A program made the position numbers and the translations under genes. From positions 1-22,336 of the forward strand of contig JAYWGJ010000266.1 in NCBI GenBank assembly GCA_043778315.1: a DNA stretch of 22,336 bases, given 5' to 3'. This document shows positions 1 to 8,135 of this stretch, piece after piece. This stretch comes from JBEEMU01 sp043778315 (lineage in GTDB: Bacteria > Bacteroidota > Bacteroidia > Chitinophagales > Saprospiraceae). The notes beneath the pieces are model-generated. The model was not told the DNA's origin. It worked only from the letters and a program-made list of their open reading frames with translations, and ran no database searches. Numbering within the stretch: the first letter of the stretch is position 1; every line of letters starts with the position of its first letter.

Positions 1-1
1 G

Positions 2-181
2 CTGAAACTCGAGCAATCTATCACGTCACAACATTTGCGCATCTTGCGCCTCACGGGTTTAGTTACTACGGAGCGCGACGGCAAAATGATCTATTACACC
101 ATAGATTACGACCGCATGGCGCAAGTAGTGAAAGCCCTTAATGGTTTCTTGGATTCCAATAATAAGCTCGACGAAGTGTAG
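2..181 (+). CDS. ArsR-family winged-helix transcriptional regulator, C-terminal part
   Basis: The reading frame is open from the window edge and codes for 59 residues ending EV-stop, so the 5' part lies outside. The visible part fits the second half of an ArsR/SmtB winged helix: a recognition-helix segment (SITSQHLRILRLTGLV) followed by the beta wing (TTERDGKMIYYTID). Such proteins bind operator DNA as dimers and often release it on binding metal or another signal; the sensing residues, if any, are not visible. A hairpin terminator follows 27 bases after the stop. The family is clear from the helix-wing pattern, but the ligand and target cannot be told. Confidence 0.8.
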   Translation: MKLEQSITSQHLRILRLTGLVTTERDGKMIYYTIDYDRMAQVVKALNGFLDSNNKLDEV

Positions 182-207
182 TTTTCGTTTTTAATATCGG
201 TTCCGAA

Positions 208-259
208 CCGCTTTATTTCTGCCTTCCAAAATGGGTAGAAATAAGGCGGTTTTTGTTTT
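208..259 (+). terminator. Rho-independent terminator after the ArsR-type gene
   Basis: An inverted repeat pairs 208-223 with 233-249 (ccgctttatttctgcc against gggtagaaataaggcgg, with G-U pairs), followed directly by a T-rich run at 250-259. It lies between the end of the regulator gene and the end of the convergent protease gene, and its T tract suits the plus strand only. Confidence 0.75.
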
Positions 260-273
260 AGTGGCATAAAAAC

Positions 274-954
274 CTACGCGCTCCAACGCTTTTTGGAGTC
301 GCGGCGCAGCTCGCTCAATAGCTGCCACGCATAGTACAAGCTCACGAACAGAAACACAATCGCGAATAGCTGCAATCCGGGTACGACTTGCTGAAACAAG
401 AAAAAATCATATAAGCCGTGCAGCAGCCACGCGGCGGTCAGCCCTACGCCGATGCGGTCGGTATCGTCCCGTTCAAATTTGGCTTTACCGATATGATAGC
501 CCATCACTATCCCGAACGCGGCGTGCGCAGGCACGGCGGTAAACATACGCACCACGAGCGTAAACGTGTCGGTCGTTAAGCCGTAAACGATGTTTTCGAA
601 CGCCGCAAAACCCATGCTCACCATCACACTATACACGATGCCGTCGAGCGGCTCGTCGAAGGCAGGGTGTTCGTAGGCATAAAAGCGTAAAAACAAAAAC
701 TTGCATACTTCTTCGCTCAAAGCGACAATAATAAAGGCAAAAATAGCGGTTTTCCACAAATTATCGGGAATATCGAGGTTTAAGGTTGCGCCCATGCGCT
801 CCAATAAATACGCGGGTACACACGCCGCAACACCCAACAAAAATGACCGAAACAACACCTCGAAAGGCTCAGGATTGTGTCGGTCTAATAAAAAGATGAA
901 CCAACAAATAGCTAAGGGCGGCAGCACCGCAATGGCAAGCAAAAGGTAGTTCAT
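274..954 (-). CDS. PrsW-family intramembrane metalloprotease
   Basis: A 226-residue polytopic membrane protein with about seven hydrophobic segments. It shows the conserved PrsW-family motifs: EEVCKF at residues 81-86, FEN with Glu120, a His at 144 in the segment AHAAFG, and a last motif WLLHG with His179. In Bacillus subtilis PrsW performs site-1 cleavage of the anti-sigma factor RsiW; the substrate here is unknown. The Glu and His residues are the expected metal and catalytic ligands, so the protein looks intact. The ATG start places the first membrane segment at the N-terminus. It lies 69 bases downstream of the flavin reductase-like gene on the same strand and may be co-transcribed with it. 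Confidence is high for the family and low for the role. Confidence 0.85.
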   Translation of the reverse strand: MNYLLLAIAVLPPLAICWFIFLLDRHNPEPFEVLFRSFLLGVAACVPAYLLERMGATLNLDIPDNLWKTAIFAFIIVALSEEVCKFLFLRFYAYEHPAFDEPLDGIVYSVMVSMGFAAFENIVYGLTTDTFTLVVRMFTAVPAHAAFGIVMGYHIGKAKFERDDTDRIGVGLTAAWLLHGLYDFFLFQQVVPGLQLFAIVFLFVSLYYAWQLLSELRRDSKKRWSA

Positions 955-1023
955 GGGTATTCTTAAAATAAAAATATTTATAACAAACGTGACTTGGTAT
1001 TTTAATCAAAAAATAAATTTTAT

Positions 1024-1917
1024 TTATAAATCAATCGTCATTAGTAAAGCAAAAGCTCTATCGATTTCATTATTATGTAAATAACTTTTAGCTAATAAGT
1101 AGATTGCTTCTACATTGTTTTTTATTGCTTTAACGTCGTCAGAAGCTGCCGCAACCGCTATTTCGGCTTCGGTAGGCAGCGCGGGTTTACCTGCCATTTT
1201 AGCTAAGTCGTTGCCTGTAAGAACGCTGCTATTGCGAATGTGTGCGGGCAAACCGTCAAAGCCGATGCCGAGCGGTTCTACGGGTTGCGCTATATTGACC
1301 AAGGCGTTTCCGCTTGCGCGAACGTAGGCGATACGCCCCATTCTGCCCATCAAGTCTATTTTATTTTGGTCAATTTTGCCGCGTTCGTCGAGTACGCGCT
1401 CCTGCACATGAAAACGGACAACTTCGCAAACTACCAAATTTCCTGCGCCGCCATGTTCGCCCAACGAAATAATATCGCGTACTTTGCACTCCATTTGTAC
1501 TGCCGCTTCGGCTACACGCGGCGCACGAACTACGTCCGACGTGAGCGGCGTAAGCCCCGATTTCGTAAATTCGTTCACATCGGACGGGTACTCGCAGCTC
1601 GCTACCGCTACCTGATGCACAATGTCGTGACTCACCATATTAATCACACATTCCCGCGTAGCGGTCACGTTATGCAGCGTATCTTTGGTGGTGTTATTGC
1701 GCACACGGCGGTTCGACGAAAACACCACAATAGGCGGATTAGAGCTAAACGCATTAAAAAAACTATACGGCGCGAGGTTCGCGTTGCCGTCTTCATCTAC
1801 CGTACTTACTAACGCTATTGGGCGCGGCGCAACCGCCGTCACCAAATATTGGTGCATCTCCGAAGTAGGCAACTCTGATGGAATAATTGTCTTTATTTGT
1901 GACATATTTTTAATCAA
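1024..1917 (-). CDS. Flavin reductase-like, FMN-binding split-barrel protein
   Basis: A 297-residue protein of the flavin reductase-like (DIM6/NTAB, COG1853) family. The FMN-binding split barrel covers roughly residues 15-200, with the typical opening APRPIALVSTVDEDGNANL, then APYSFFNAFSSNPPIV and NTTKDTLHN. The remaining 100 residues are a helical tail typical of the longer members. Family members bind FMN and use NAD(P)H to reduce flavin or a bound substrate; the substrate here is unknown. Two in-frame ATG codons exist, at residue 1 and residue 5 (1903-1905); nothing decides between them. The gene is the likely first member of a minus-strand unit with the PrsW-type protease. Confidence 0.85.
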   Translation of the reverse strand: MIKNMSQIKTIIPSELPTSEMHQYLVTAVAPRPIALVSTVDEDGNANLAPYSFFNAFSSNPPIVVFSSNRRVRNNTTKDTLHNVTATRECVINMVSHDIVHQVAVASCEYPSDVNEFTKSGLTPLTSDVVRAPRVAEAAVQMECKVRDIISLGEHGGAGNLVVCEVVRFHVQERVLDERGKIDQNKIDLMGRMGRIAYVRASGNALVNIAQPVEPLGIGFDGLPAHIRNSSVLTGNDLAKMAGKPALPTEAEIAVAAASDDVKAIKNNVEAIYLLAKSYLHNNEIDRAFALLMTIDL

Positions 1918-2079
1918 TAAAATTATTATAAAATTAGAACCTAAAAAAGCTAATTTTGGTGTCTATTTCAATCAATCCAAACGCGCCAAAATGCTTTTGC
2001 TATTTACACAAAGGTAGTTATTTTTTTAAGGAATGAGGAGAAAATAAGGTACTGTAAATTGTTGCGCTGAATTTCGGGT

Positions 2080-2141
2080 CAAAACAAGGCAGATTTAAGG
2101 CGCGATGCCTAGCATCGGAACGAAAATCTAACGCAGTTTTG
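2080..2141. repeat. Three-tier imperfect inverted repeat in a divergent intergenic region
   Basis: Three short arms are arranged symmetrically around position 2110: CAAAAC 2080-2085 with GTTTTG 2136-2141, AGATTT 2091-2096 with AAATCT 2124-2129, and CGATGC 2103-2108 with GCATCG 2112-2117. The internal loops are 5 to 6 bases on each side. It is not followed by a T run, so it does not look like a terminator. It could be a dispersed palindromic element, a small structured RNA or a binding site; I cannot tell which. Confidence 0.5.
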
Positions 2142-2312
2142 GCATGAACAAAAATAAAGGTAGCAAGACTACCATTATTTGCAGTGAACGGGCGTAGCCC
2201 AGGCAAGTAAAAATTTAGTAACTTATTTTGGAAGCCTTCCAGCCAACCTATTCAACTGATAAATGCAATTTTTTATTTACAGCAAAATGATTAGATTATG
2301 TATTGTTTTGAC

Positions 2313-2320
2313 TAATTTTG
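2313..2320 (+). promoter_or_regulatory. Candidate Bacteroidota promoter of porZ (-7 element)
   Basis: TAATTTTG matches the phylum's -7 consensus TAnnTTTG. A -33 TTTG partner is not obvious. Transcription would start near 2327, giving a leader of about 40 bases before the ATG at 2365. This position is inside the longer open frame that begins at 2263, which supports the later start. Confidence 0.4.
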
Positions 2321-2364
2321 TAGCATCATATTCAATCGCAAATCTGCACATAAATCTCCTCCCT

Positions 2365-4680
2365 ATGAAAAAAACAACGCTCGCGCTCCTATTATTTTTA
2401 GTACAATGTCTGCATCTCACCGCACAAGACAACAGCGACCTACGGCTCGGCGGCTGGGCGATACACACCTCCTTGCAAAGCGCGTTTGCGGTAGCCGTAA
2501 CTACCAATATCGTCTATTACGCCACCGAAAACGCCCTTATCGCGTACCATAAAGCGGACGGCGAAACCGACGTTTATACCAAAGTAAACGGGCTGTCGAG
2601 TACGCATTTGCGCAAGCTAATATATAACGAAGCCACCAAATCGCTCCTTATTATATATGACGACAGCAATATGGACGTGCTGCGCGCCGACGGCAGTATC
2701 GTTAATATTTCGGATATCAAACGCGCCACCGTGGCGGGCAACAAAACGGTCAATAACGGTTTTAGTTATGATACAGCCGTCTTTTTGGCTTGCGATTTTG
2801 GCTTGATGCAAGTCAATATGGAGCGCATGGAGGTTGCGTCTTCTACTTTCACGCCGAATATGCAGACGGAGGACTTCACGGTGTTGCACGACACGCTGTT
2901 TTTGGCAACCACCAAAGGCATTTATTACACCACACCCGACAAAAATATTTTGGACTTTGCGCAAGCATGGCAGCTAATACCTTATGTGGGATTGCCCGCG
3001 AAGGTCGCGTCGGCGCAAATCACCAATTTCAAAAACACCCTCGTCGCCGACGTGAACGACACCATATATATAAGGAGTGGCGCGGGTTGGAAAAAGCTGT
3101 TTTACCAACCAAATACTACTGCCGTCACTTCGCTACACGCGAACGATAAGTATTTCGTCGCTTGTTTTGATAGAAATAGCGGCGGAAATATATTGACGCA
3201 AGTGTATGAAAGTGGCTATACTTTTTCTCCTTCCATTCCAAATCTGATTTATAATATCGGGCAGGCGATGCCTGATAAAGATGATAATATCTGGATAGCC
3301 GATAAAAACGTGGGTACAAGCCGATACAACTCTGCCTTATATCAAGGCGAAAATATACGATTGAATAGTATTGTCGATAAAAAAACGCGCAAAGTAGCGA
3401 TTCATAAAGATACTAAGGACGTATGGGTGGCGGCAGGTAGTGTGAGCGATTACATGACCTATGGCAATAATAAATCCGGTGCATATCGCTATAAAGATGG
3501 TCGCTGGGCGCAGTACCAAAAAGATATTATTGCCAATATGCCGCAAATGGCGAATATTATCAATGTCGCAATTCGTCCGTCCGACGGACACGTTTTTGTG
3601 GGCAGTTGTGCGTCCGAAACTCGTGCACCATTGATAGAATTTGATGCCGACGGAGTGGTCGTAAAAGTACATACTATCACTAACTCGAGCCTGCAAGCTG
3701 CGATTGGCGACACTGAAAGTTGCCGCGTGAGCAGTTTATTTTTTGATAAAAACGATAACCTTTGGGTGACCAATTACCTTGCGCCGCGACCGCTTTCGGT
3801 ACTCAAACCCGACGGCACCTGGAAGAGTTTTTCGCTGCCGCGAAATGAAGTATTTGACCTAACGATTGACGATAATAATACCAAATTCATAGCGAGTACG
3901 GGCGGTATCGTTGCCTTCAACGAAGGCAAAATGGACGACAACACCGACGACAAAACAACGCTTTTAGATAATAGTAATTCGCAGTTACCTGCTAATAAAG
4001 TGAACACAATTGCCATTAATCTTGACGGTGACGTATGGGCAGGTACGGACGTAGGCGTGGCGGTTTTTCAGTGCGCAGGCTCGGTTTTTAGTACCCAAAG
4101 CCCTTGCAAAGGCACTAAACCTATCATCGTGGTAGATGGTTTTGGTGAGTTTTTATTGAAAAACGAAATTATAAAAAGTATCAGCATCGACGGCGCAAAC
4201 CGTATTTGGTTTGGCACAACACGCGGCATTTATGTGCAGTCGCCCGACGGACGCAGCACCATACAGAAATTCACGGCAGAAACTTCGCCGCTCCTCAGCA
4301 ACGAAATAGAGGGCGTTACCTTCAATCCCGAAACGGGCGAGGCTTGGATTACTACGCCCGAAGGCATCAATGTTTATCGCACAAACGCGACAAATGCGCC
4401 CGAAACCATCAGCCCAAGCAACGTTTTTGCGTTCCCGAACCCCGTGCGACCCGACTACACGGGCGATATTGCGGTGAGCGGACTGAGCCGCGACGCGACG
4501 GTCAAAATCACGGACGTAGCAGGAAACCTGCTCTACGAAACAACCGCGCTCGGCGGACAAGCCGTCTGGAACGGCAACGACTACAACGGCAGACGCGCCG
4601 CCTCGGGCGTTTACTTGGTGTACAGCAGCCAAAAAGATGGCACAAAAGCCGTTGTTGCCAAAATATTGATAGTCAAATAA
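2365..4680 (+). CDS. porZ: PorZ-like type IX secretion system protein, beta-propeller with C-terminal sorting-type domain
   Basis: A 771-residue exported protein. From the ATG at 2365 it begins with a signal peptide (MKKTTLALLLFLVQCLHLTAQ). An earlier in-frame ATG at 2263 would bury this signal behind 34 residues, so I chose 2365. The opening WAIHTSLQSAFAVAV and YYATENALIAYHKA, then KVNGLSSTHLRKLIYN and VNISDIKR, match the first propeller of PorZ; later blades follow (for example NLWVTNYL, VWAGTDVGVAVF, RIWFGTTRGIYV). The last 80 or so residues (from FPNPVRP to KILIVK) are the sorting-type domain. In Porphyromonas, PorZ acts at the cell surface with PorU, PorV and PorQ, where it helps attach lipopolysaccharide to secreted proteins. 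An A+T-only stem at 4685-4708 follows the stop but is too weak to call a terminator. Confidence 0.85.
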   Translation: MKKTTLALLLFLVQCLHLTAQDNSDLRLGGWAIHTSLQSAFAVAVTTNIVYYATENALIAYHKADGETDVYTKVNGLSSTHLRKLIYNEATKSLLIIYDDSNMDVLRADGSIVNISDIKRATVAGNKTVNNGFSYDTAVFLACDFGLMQVNMERMEVASSTFTPNMQTEDFTVLHDTLFLATTKGIYYTTPDKNILDFAQAWQLIPYVGLPAKVASAQITNFKNTLVADVNDTIYIRSGAGWKKLFYQPNTTAVTSLHANDKYFVACFDRNSGGNILTQVYESGYTFSPSIPNLIYNIGQAMPDKDDNIWIADKNVGTSRYNSALYQGENIRLNSIVDKKTRKVAIHKDTKDVWVAAGSVSDYMTYGNNKSGAYRYKDGRWAQYQKDIIANMPQMANIINVAIRPSDGHVFVGSCASETRAPLIEFDADGVVVKVHTITNSSLQAAIGDTESCRVSSLFFDKNDNLWVTNYLAPRPLSVLKPDGTWKSFSLPRNEVFDLTIDDNNTKFIASTGGIVAFNEGKMDDNTDDKTTLLDNSNSQLPANKVNTIAINLDGDVWAGTDVGVAVFQCAGSVFSTQSPCKGTKPIIVVDGFGEFLLKNEIIKSISIDGANRIWFGTTRGIYVQSPDGRSTIQKFTAETSPLLSNEIEGVTFNPETGEAWITTPEGINVYRTNATNAPETISPSNVFAFPNPVRPDYTGDIAVSGLSRDATVKITDVAGNLLYETTALGGQAVWNGNDYNGRRAASGVYLVYSSQKDGTKAVVAKILIVK

Positions 4681-4762
4681 ACTAAAATATTAGAATTAAG
4701 TAATATTTAACAATAAATAGATTCACATTAACAATTCAATAGGTGTTTTTATGGTTTACAGT

Positions 4763-4774
4763 GGCGTATTTTTG
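4763..4774 (+). promoter_or_regulatory. Candidate Bacteroidota promoter of the DsbD-alpha-like gene
   Basis: GGCGTATTTTTG contains the -7 consensus TAnnTTTG at 4767-4774. The leader to the ATG would be about 55 bases. The same GGCGTA start occurs in the two promoter copies at 14,570 and 16,319. Confidence 0.5.
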
Positions 4775-4836
4775 CAGTGTCAATTGATTGTCAAAATTAC
4801 CATAAATATATCTAAAAAATCTTTTAAAAAAATTGT

Positions 4837-5316
4837 ATGATGCGCTTTGCAGCAATAGTAGCAATAGTTGTGGGCTTCGCCCAACTCGGTACAGCACAGA
4901 TATTTGATGCGACCAAAATAGTGAAATGGACAAGCGAAGTGAAAGCCGTTTCGGGCACAGAATATGACCTCGTATTCACCGCCAATATCGACAAAGGCTG
5001 GCACTTATACTCGCAAACCGTAGGCAAAGGCGGACCCGTACCCACCTCTATTTCTCTAAAATCGGGCGCAAAAGCATCGGGTAAGGCGAAAGAAGAGTCG
5101 GCGTTCAAAAAAGAAGCCTTAGACCCTAATTTCAATATGAAAGTGACACAGTTCGAAAACAAAGTTAGCTTTACGCAACGCGTGAAAGGCACGGCTGGCG
5201 CAGACGCAAAAGGCGAAATAGAGTTTATGATTTGCAACCACGAACGCTGCTTGCCACCAGCGCAGTTTCCATTTAGCATCAAGCTGAAAGGCGCGGATAA
5301 GCCAAAAAAAAAATAA
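4837..5316 (+). CDS. Exported stand-alone DsbD N-terminal (alpha) domain protein
   Basis: A 159-residue protein with a signal peptide (MMRFAAIVAIVVGFAQLGTAQ) and then one domain resembling the N-terminal, immunoglobulin-like domain of the thiol reductase DsbD. Typical landmarks are DKGWHLYSQ and the cysteine motif MICNHERCLPP, with Cys133 and Cys138. In full DsbD this domain receives electrons from the membrane domain and passes them to periplasmic thiol proteins. Here there is no membrane domain and no thioredoxin domain, and the chain ends in a lysine-rich tail (KPKKK). The protein probably works with a separately coded redox partner or has become a binding module. The start may be either of two adjacent ATG codons. 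Confidence 0.75.
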   Translation: MMRFAAIVAIVVGFAQLGTAQIFDATKIVKWTSEVKAVSGTEYDLVFTANIDKGWHLYSQTVGKGGPVPTSISLKSGAKASGKAKEESAFKKEALDPNFNMKVTQFENKVSFTQRVKGTAGADAKGEIEFMICNHERCLPPAQFPFSIKLKGADKPKKK

Positions 5317-5401
5317 AAAAGCAGGTAAAAAAGTAAGTAAAAAATAGTTGCGTTTCGCCAATTGGTGCGCACAAAAAAATAGGCAATATTTATTGCCACT
5401 C

Positions 5402-5440
5402 AAAAAACTTTGAAGGTTCTTATACCCTTCAAAGTTTTTT
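5402..5440. terminator. Strong hairpin terminator, possibly bidirectional
   Basis: A perfect 15-base inverted repeat: AAAAAACTTTGAAGG at 5402-5416 and its complement at 5426-5440, with a 9-base loop and a T run within the right arm. The A run on the left side would serve as a T run on the other strand. It ends transcription of the DsbD-alpha-like gene and lies just before pth. Confidence 0.85.
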
Positions 5441-5444
5441 TGCG

Positions 5445-5452
5445 TATCTTAG
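5445..5452 (+). promoter_or_regulatory. Weak candidate promoter of the pth operon
   Basis: TATCTTAG differs from TAnnTTTG at one base and is preceded by GCG, as in the better promoters of this window. It lies just after the terminator and 30 bases before the ATG of pth. No -33 element is seen. Confidence 0.3.
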
Positions 5453-5481
5453 CACCTGTATTCGAAACCCGCAAAAAAAGA

Positions 5482-6141
5482 ATGTTCGATTTTATAAAAA
5501 AAGTACTTTTCGGTCAAAAAAACGACCCAAAAACAACTAATACAAACACCTCAGTAACCACAGCGACCGAACCCGAAATGGTATATTTAATAGTAGGCTT
5601 GGGCAATATCGGCAACGAATACGCCCTCACGCGCCATAATGTAGGCTTTTTGGCAGTGGACAGGTTGGCTGCCGAGCGCGAACTGCCGTTCGTCACCGAC
5701 CGCTTAGGCGATGTATGCGAGTTTCGCCTAAAAAACAAAACCGTTATCCTACTCAAACCCTCTACCTATATGAATTTGAGCGGTAAAGCCGTGAAATATT
5801 GGGTAGAAAAACGGCGCGTTCCGCTCGAAAACGTCTTGATTATAGTTGATGAACTGAGTCTGCCGTTCAGCAAGTTGCGCATTAGAGGCAACGGCTCGGC
5901 GGGCGGTCACAACGGATTGAAAAGCCTCGAGGAAGTACTCGGCACGCAAAATTATGCGCGGCTGCGGTTTGGCGTAAGCAACGAGTTTAGCAAAGGCAAT
6001 CAGATAGATTATGTACTCGGCAAATGGTCGGACGAAGAGATGCAGGCTTTGCCCGTCGCGCTCGATGCGGTTGGCGCAGCCATCAAAAGTTTTGTCCTCA
6101 CGGGACTAAGTATCACCATGAATTTATTTAATAAAAAATAA
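5482..6141 (+). CDS. pth: Peptidyl-tRNA hydrolase
   Basis: A 219-residue bacterial Pth, which releases the peptide from peptidyl-tRNA that has dropped off the ribosome. The catalytic signature is complete: LIVGLGNIGNEYALTRHNVG with the conserved Asn and His, STYMNLSG, IVDELSLPF with the conserved Asp, and GSAGGHNGLKS. About 30 residues precede the core domain, beginning MFDFIKKVLFGQK; similar short extensions are common in Bacteroidota. I chose the ATG at 5482 over a TTG at 5410 that lies inside the terminator hairpin. An ATG at 5578 would remove the extension. The next gene begins 5 bases after the stop, so the two are probably translated from one message. Confidence 0.95.
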   Translation: MFDFIKKVLFGQKNDPKTTNTNTSVTTATEPEMVYLIVGLGNIGNEYALTRHNVGFLAVDRLAAERELPFVTDRLGDVCEFRLKNKTVILLKPSTYMNLSGKAVKYWVEKRRVPLENVLIIVDELSLPFSKLRIRGNGSAGGHNGLKSLEEVLGTQNYARLRFGVSNEFSKGNQIDYVLGKWSDEEMQALPVALDAVGAAIKSFVLTGLSITMNLFNKK

Positions 6142-6146
6142 AAAAA

Positions 6147-6743
6147 TTGGCAAAATTTACCAAAATAAAGCTGCAAAAGCTCCTCGCTAACATGGAGCGC
6201 GAGGAACTCATAGCAGAGATTTGCGGGCTTTATGACCGTGTGCCGCAGGTACGCGAATACTTCGCGATGGAAGACGGCGGCGGCGCGGCGGTATTGGCTA
6301 CCTATAAAAAAAGTTTAGAGAAAAAATTTAAGTTTGGCACAAAAATGCGCGCACCAAAACCAATAGATGTGCGCACCGTTATCAATGCTTATAAAGCCCT
6401 AAATCCGCCGCCGCACGAACTCGCCGACCTGCTGCTCTGCCGAGTAGAATGGAGTATTAGGTCGGTTATAGACCTGCAAGAATCCTACGGCAAAGGCTTA
6501 AATACGAGTTTTTACAACTCGCTTGATACCGCGATTGTAGAAATATTCAAATTCGTAACTTCCGAAAAATTGGAGACTTACTTTGAGCAACGTTGTATTG
6601 CGGTTTGCGTAGATGCGCAAAAATGTTGGTATCTCACCGAGTATTTCAGCGAATATTTTAGTACCTATAATGAGTATTTTAGCAATAAATTCACGGTCAA
6701 AAGAAATGGTCACAAACTCATTATAGGAATGCCTAATATCTAA
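6147..6743 (+). CDS. DUF6155-family protein of unknown function
   Basis: A 198-residue, mostly helical soluble protein with no signal peptide. The N-terminus FTKIKLQKLLANMEREELIA followed by EICGLYDRVPQVREYF resembles the DUF6155 family, small Bacteroidota proteins without a known function. The first codon appears to be TTG at 6147. The first ATG, at 6192, would remove the conserved first helix, so the TTG start is preferred. It begins 5 bases after pth and ends 20 bases before the amidohydrolase gene, which points to one operon. Nothing in it suggests an enzymatic motif. Confidence 0.7.
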   Translation: MAKFTKIKLQKLLANMEREELIAEICGLYDRVPQVREYFAMEDGGGAAVLATYKKSLEKKFKFGTKMRAPKPIDVRTVINAYKALNPPPHELADLLLCRVEWSIRSVIDLQESYGKGLNTSFYNSLDTAIVEIFKFVTSEKLETYFEQRCIAVCVDAQKCWYLTEYFSEYFSTYNEYFSNKFTVKRNGHKLIIGMPNI

Positions 6744-6763
6744 TACATTGTATAAATAAATAT

Positions 6764-8062
6764 ATGATTAATAATACTACAAAAAATATTTTAGTTGCCA
6801 TTATACTACTAAATAATGTGGTCGCTTACGCGCAAAACCGCCCTGCGCCGAGCGGCGAAGCCGTCAAAAAAACGATTTACTACAACGCCACTATTCATAT
6901 TGGCGACGGAAAAGTAATAAAAAACGGTGCGATTGGTTTTGATGCGCAAGGCAAAATTGATTTTGTCGGCGACGGCAACACCGCTTTCGCAAGCGATGTA
7001 AGGGCTATAAATGTGAGTGGAAAGCACATTTATCCTGGTTTTATCGCATCAAATACGCTGCTCGGGCTGCGCGACATCGACGCGGTACGCGCTACCAATG
7101 ACTATATGGAGGTGGGCGCGTACAACCCGAACGCCCGCGCACTCGTGGCGTACAACACCGACAGTCGCATCACACCTACCGTCCGCTCGCGCGGCGTTTT
7201 GCTGGCGCAAAGTACACCTGTGGGCGGCGTGATTTCGGGCAAATCGTCCGTTTTCGCGCTCGACGGCTGGAACTGGGACGACGCGGTGCTGCGCGCCGAC
7301 GACGGCGTTCACCTCAACTGGCCCAACCTATATCAGTCGTCGGGCTGGTGGGCAGAGCCGGGTCCGACGAGCCGCAACAAAACCTACGACGAAAATGTAG
7401 CCGCTATTAAGCAGTTTTTTAGTGCTGCGAAAGCGTATTGCGCGCAAGCGAAACCAACTCGAAACGCCCGCTACGCGGCGATGCGTGAGGTTTTGGAAAC
7501 CAAACAAACCTTGTACGTTCATGTGTCGGACGCGAAAGCGATGCTCGATATTATCAATATGAACAAAGATTACGGCTGCCGTTTGGTTTTTGTGGGTGCG
7601 GAAGATGCGTGGCGTATCGCCGATGTACTGTTCGAAAACAATATTTCGGTGATACTCCCCGAGACGAACCGCTTGCCCGAACGCGCCGACGACGACATCG
7701 ACCTGCCGTACAAAATACCTGTGCTTTTGGCGCAAAAAGGCATCACTTTCACGTTCAGTATAGACGGCGGCTGGGAACAGCGCGACTTCATATTTCAGGC
7801 GGGACAAGCCATCGGTTTTGGGCTGCCCTACGAGCGCGCCGTGCAAGCCTGCACCTTAGACGCAGCCAAAATATTGGGCATCGAGGCGCAAGTGGGCAGC
7901 TTAGTTGTAGGCAAAGACGCGACGCTGATTGTCACCGAAGGTGATATTTTTGAGCCGCGCACCTCGGGCGTTTCGGCGGCTTATATCAAAGGAAAAACGG
8001 TTGATTTGAACAATCATCAAGTAGAATTGTATAAAAGGTACGAAAAACGGTACGCGAAGTAG
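6764..8062 (+). CDS. Exported amidohydrolase-family protein with a degenerate metal site
   Basis: A 432-residue protein with a signal peptide (MINNTTKNILVAIILLNNVVAYAQ) and the amidohydrolase fold, including the flanking beta-sandwich (YYNATIHIGDGKVIKNGAIG at the start, GSLVVGKDATLIVTEGDIFE at the end). In active members the sequence after PGF is IDAHTH; here it is PGFIASNTLLGL (residues 91-102), so both histidines of the HxH metal motif are replaced, by Asn97 and Leu99. His253 (LYVHVS) and Asp334 (FSIDGG) remain, while the strand-6 histidine is not obvious (CRLVFVGAEDAW). I recall similar proteins in other Bacteroidota, so this may be a family trait and not a local defect. It may be a non-hydrolytic or altered enzyme. 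It is probably the last gene of the pth operon. Confidence 0.8.
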   Translation: MINNTTKNILVAIILLNNVVAYAQNRPAPSGEAVKKTIYYNATIHIGDGKVIKNGAIGFDAQGKIDFVGDGNTAFASDVRAINVSGKHIYPGFIASNTLLGLRDIDAVRATNDYMEVGAYNPNARALVAYNTDSRITPTVRSRGVLLAQSTPVGGVISGKSSVFALDGWNWDDAVLRADDGVHLNWPNLYQSSGWWAEPGPTSRNKTYDENVAAIKQFFSAAKAYCAQAKPTRNARYAAMREVLETKQTLYVHVSDAKAMLDIINMNKDYGCRLVFVGAEDAWRIADVLFENNISVILPETNRLPERADDDIDLPYKIPVLLAQKGITFTFSIDGGWEQRDFIFQAGQAIGFGLPYERAVQACTLDAAKILGIEAQVGSLVVGKDATLIVTEGDIFEPRTSGVSAAYIKGKTVDLNNHQVELYKRYEKRYAK

Positions 8063-8135
8063 TGTTTTCGTATAAGTAAAAAAATCATCCTCTTATTATA
8101 AATTCAACAAAATTCTTATCACAAAAAAATAAAAA

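Larger units (their letters stand above)
1918..2364. other. Divergent intergenic region with several hairpins
   Basis: About 450 bases separate the flavin reductase-like gene (minus) from the probable start of porZ (plus). Besides the layered inverted repeat at 2080-2141 there are two more hairpins: GGTAG 2159-2163 with CTACC 2169-2173, and GGGC 2190-2193 with GCCC 2197-2200. A 62-codon open frame on the minus strand (2018-2206) overlaps these structures and is not convincing as a gene. The promoter of porZ lies at the right-hand end. Confidence 0.5.

Noticed and set aside
1240..1812. A 190-codon plus-strand open frame opposite the flavin reductase-like gene
   Set aside because: It is the antisense shadow of a well-supported gene and its protein has no family features.
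2018..2206. A 62-codon open frame on the minus strand
   Set aside because: It overlaps three hairpin structures, has no recognisable domain and no promoter, and its openness can follow from base composition. It could be a passenger frame of a dispersed repeat.
2263..2364. Extended N-terminus of PorZ from the ATG at 2263
   Set aside because: It would place 34 residues before a normal signal peptide, and a candidate promoter lies inside this stretch.
5410..5481. TTG start of pth inside the terminator hairpin
   Set aside because: The codons fall in the terminator stem and loop; the ATG at 5482 gives the normal short extension.
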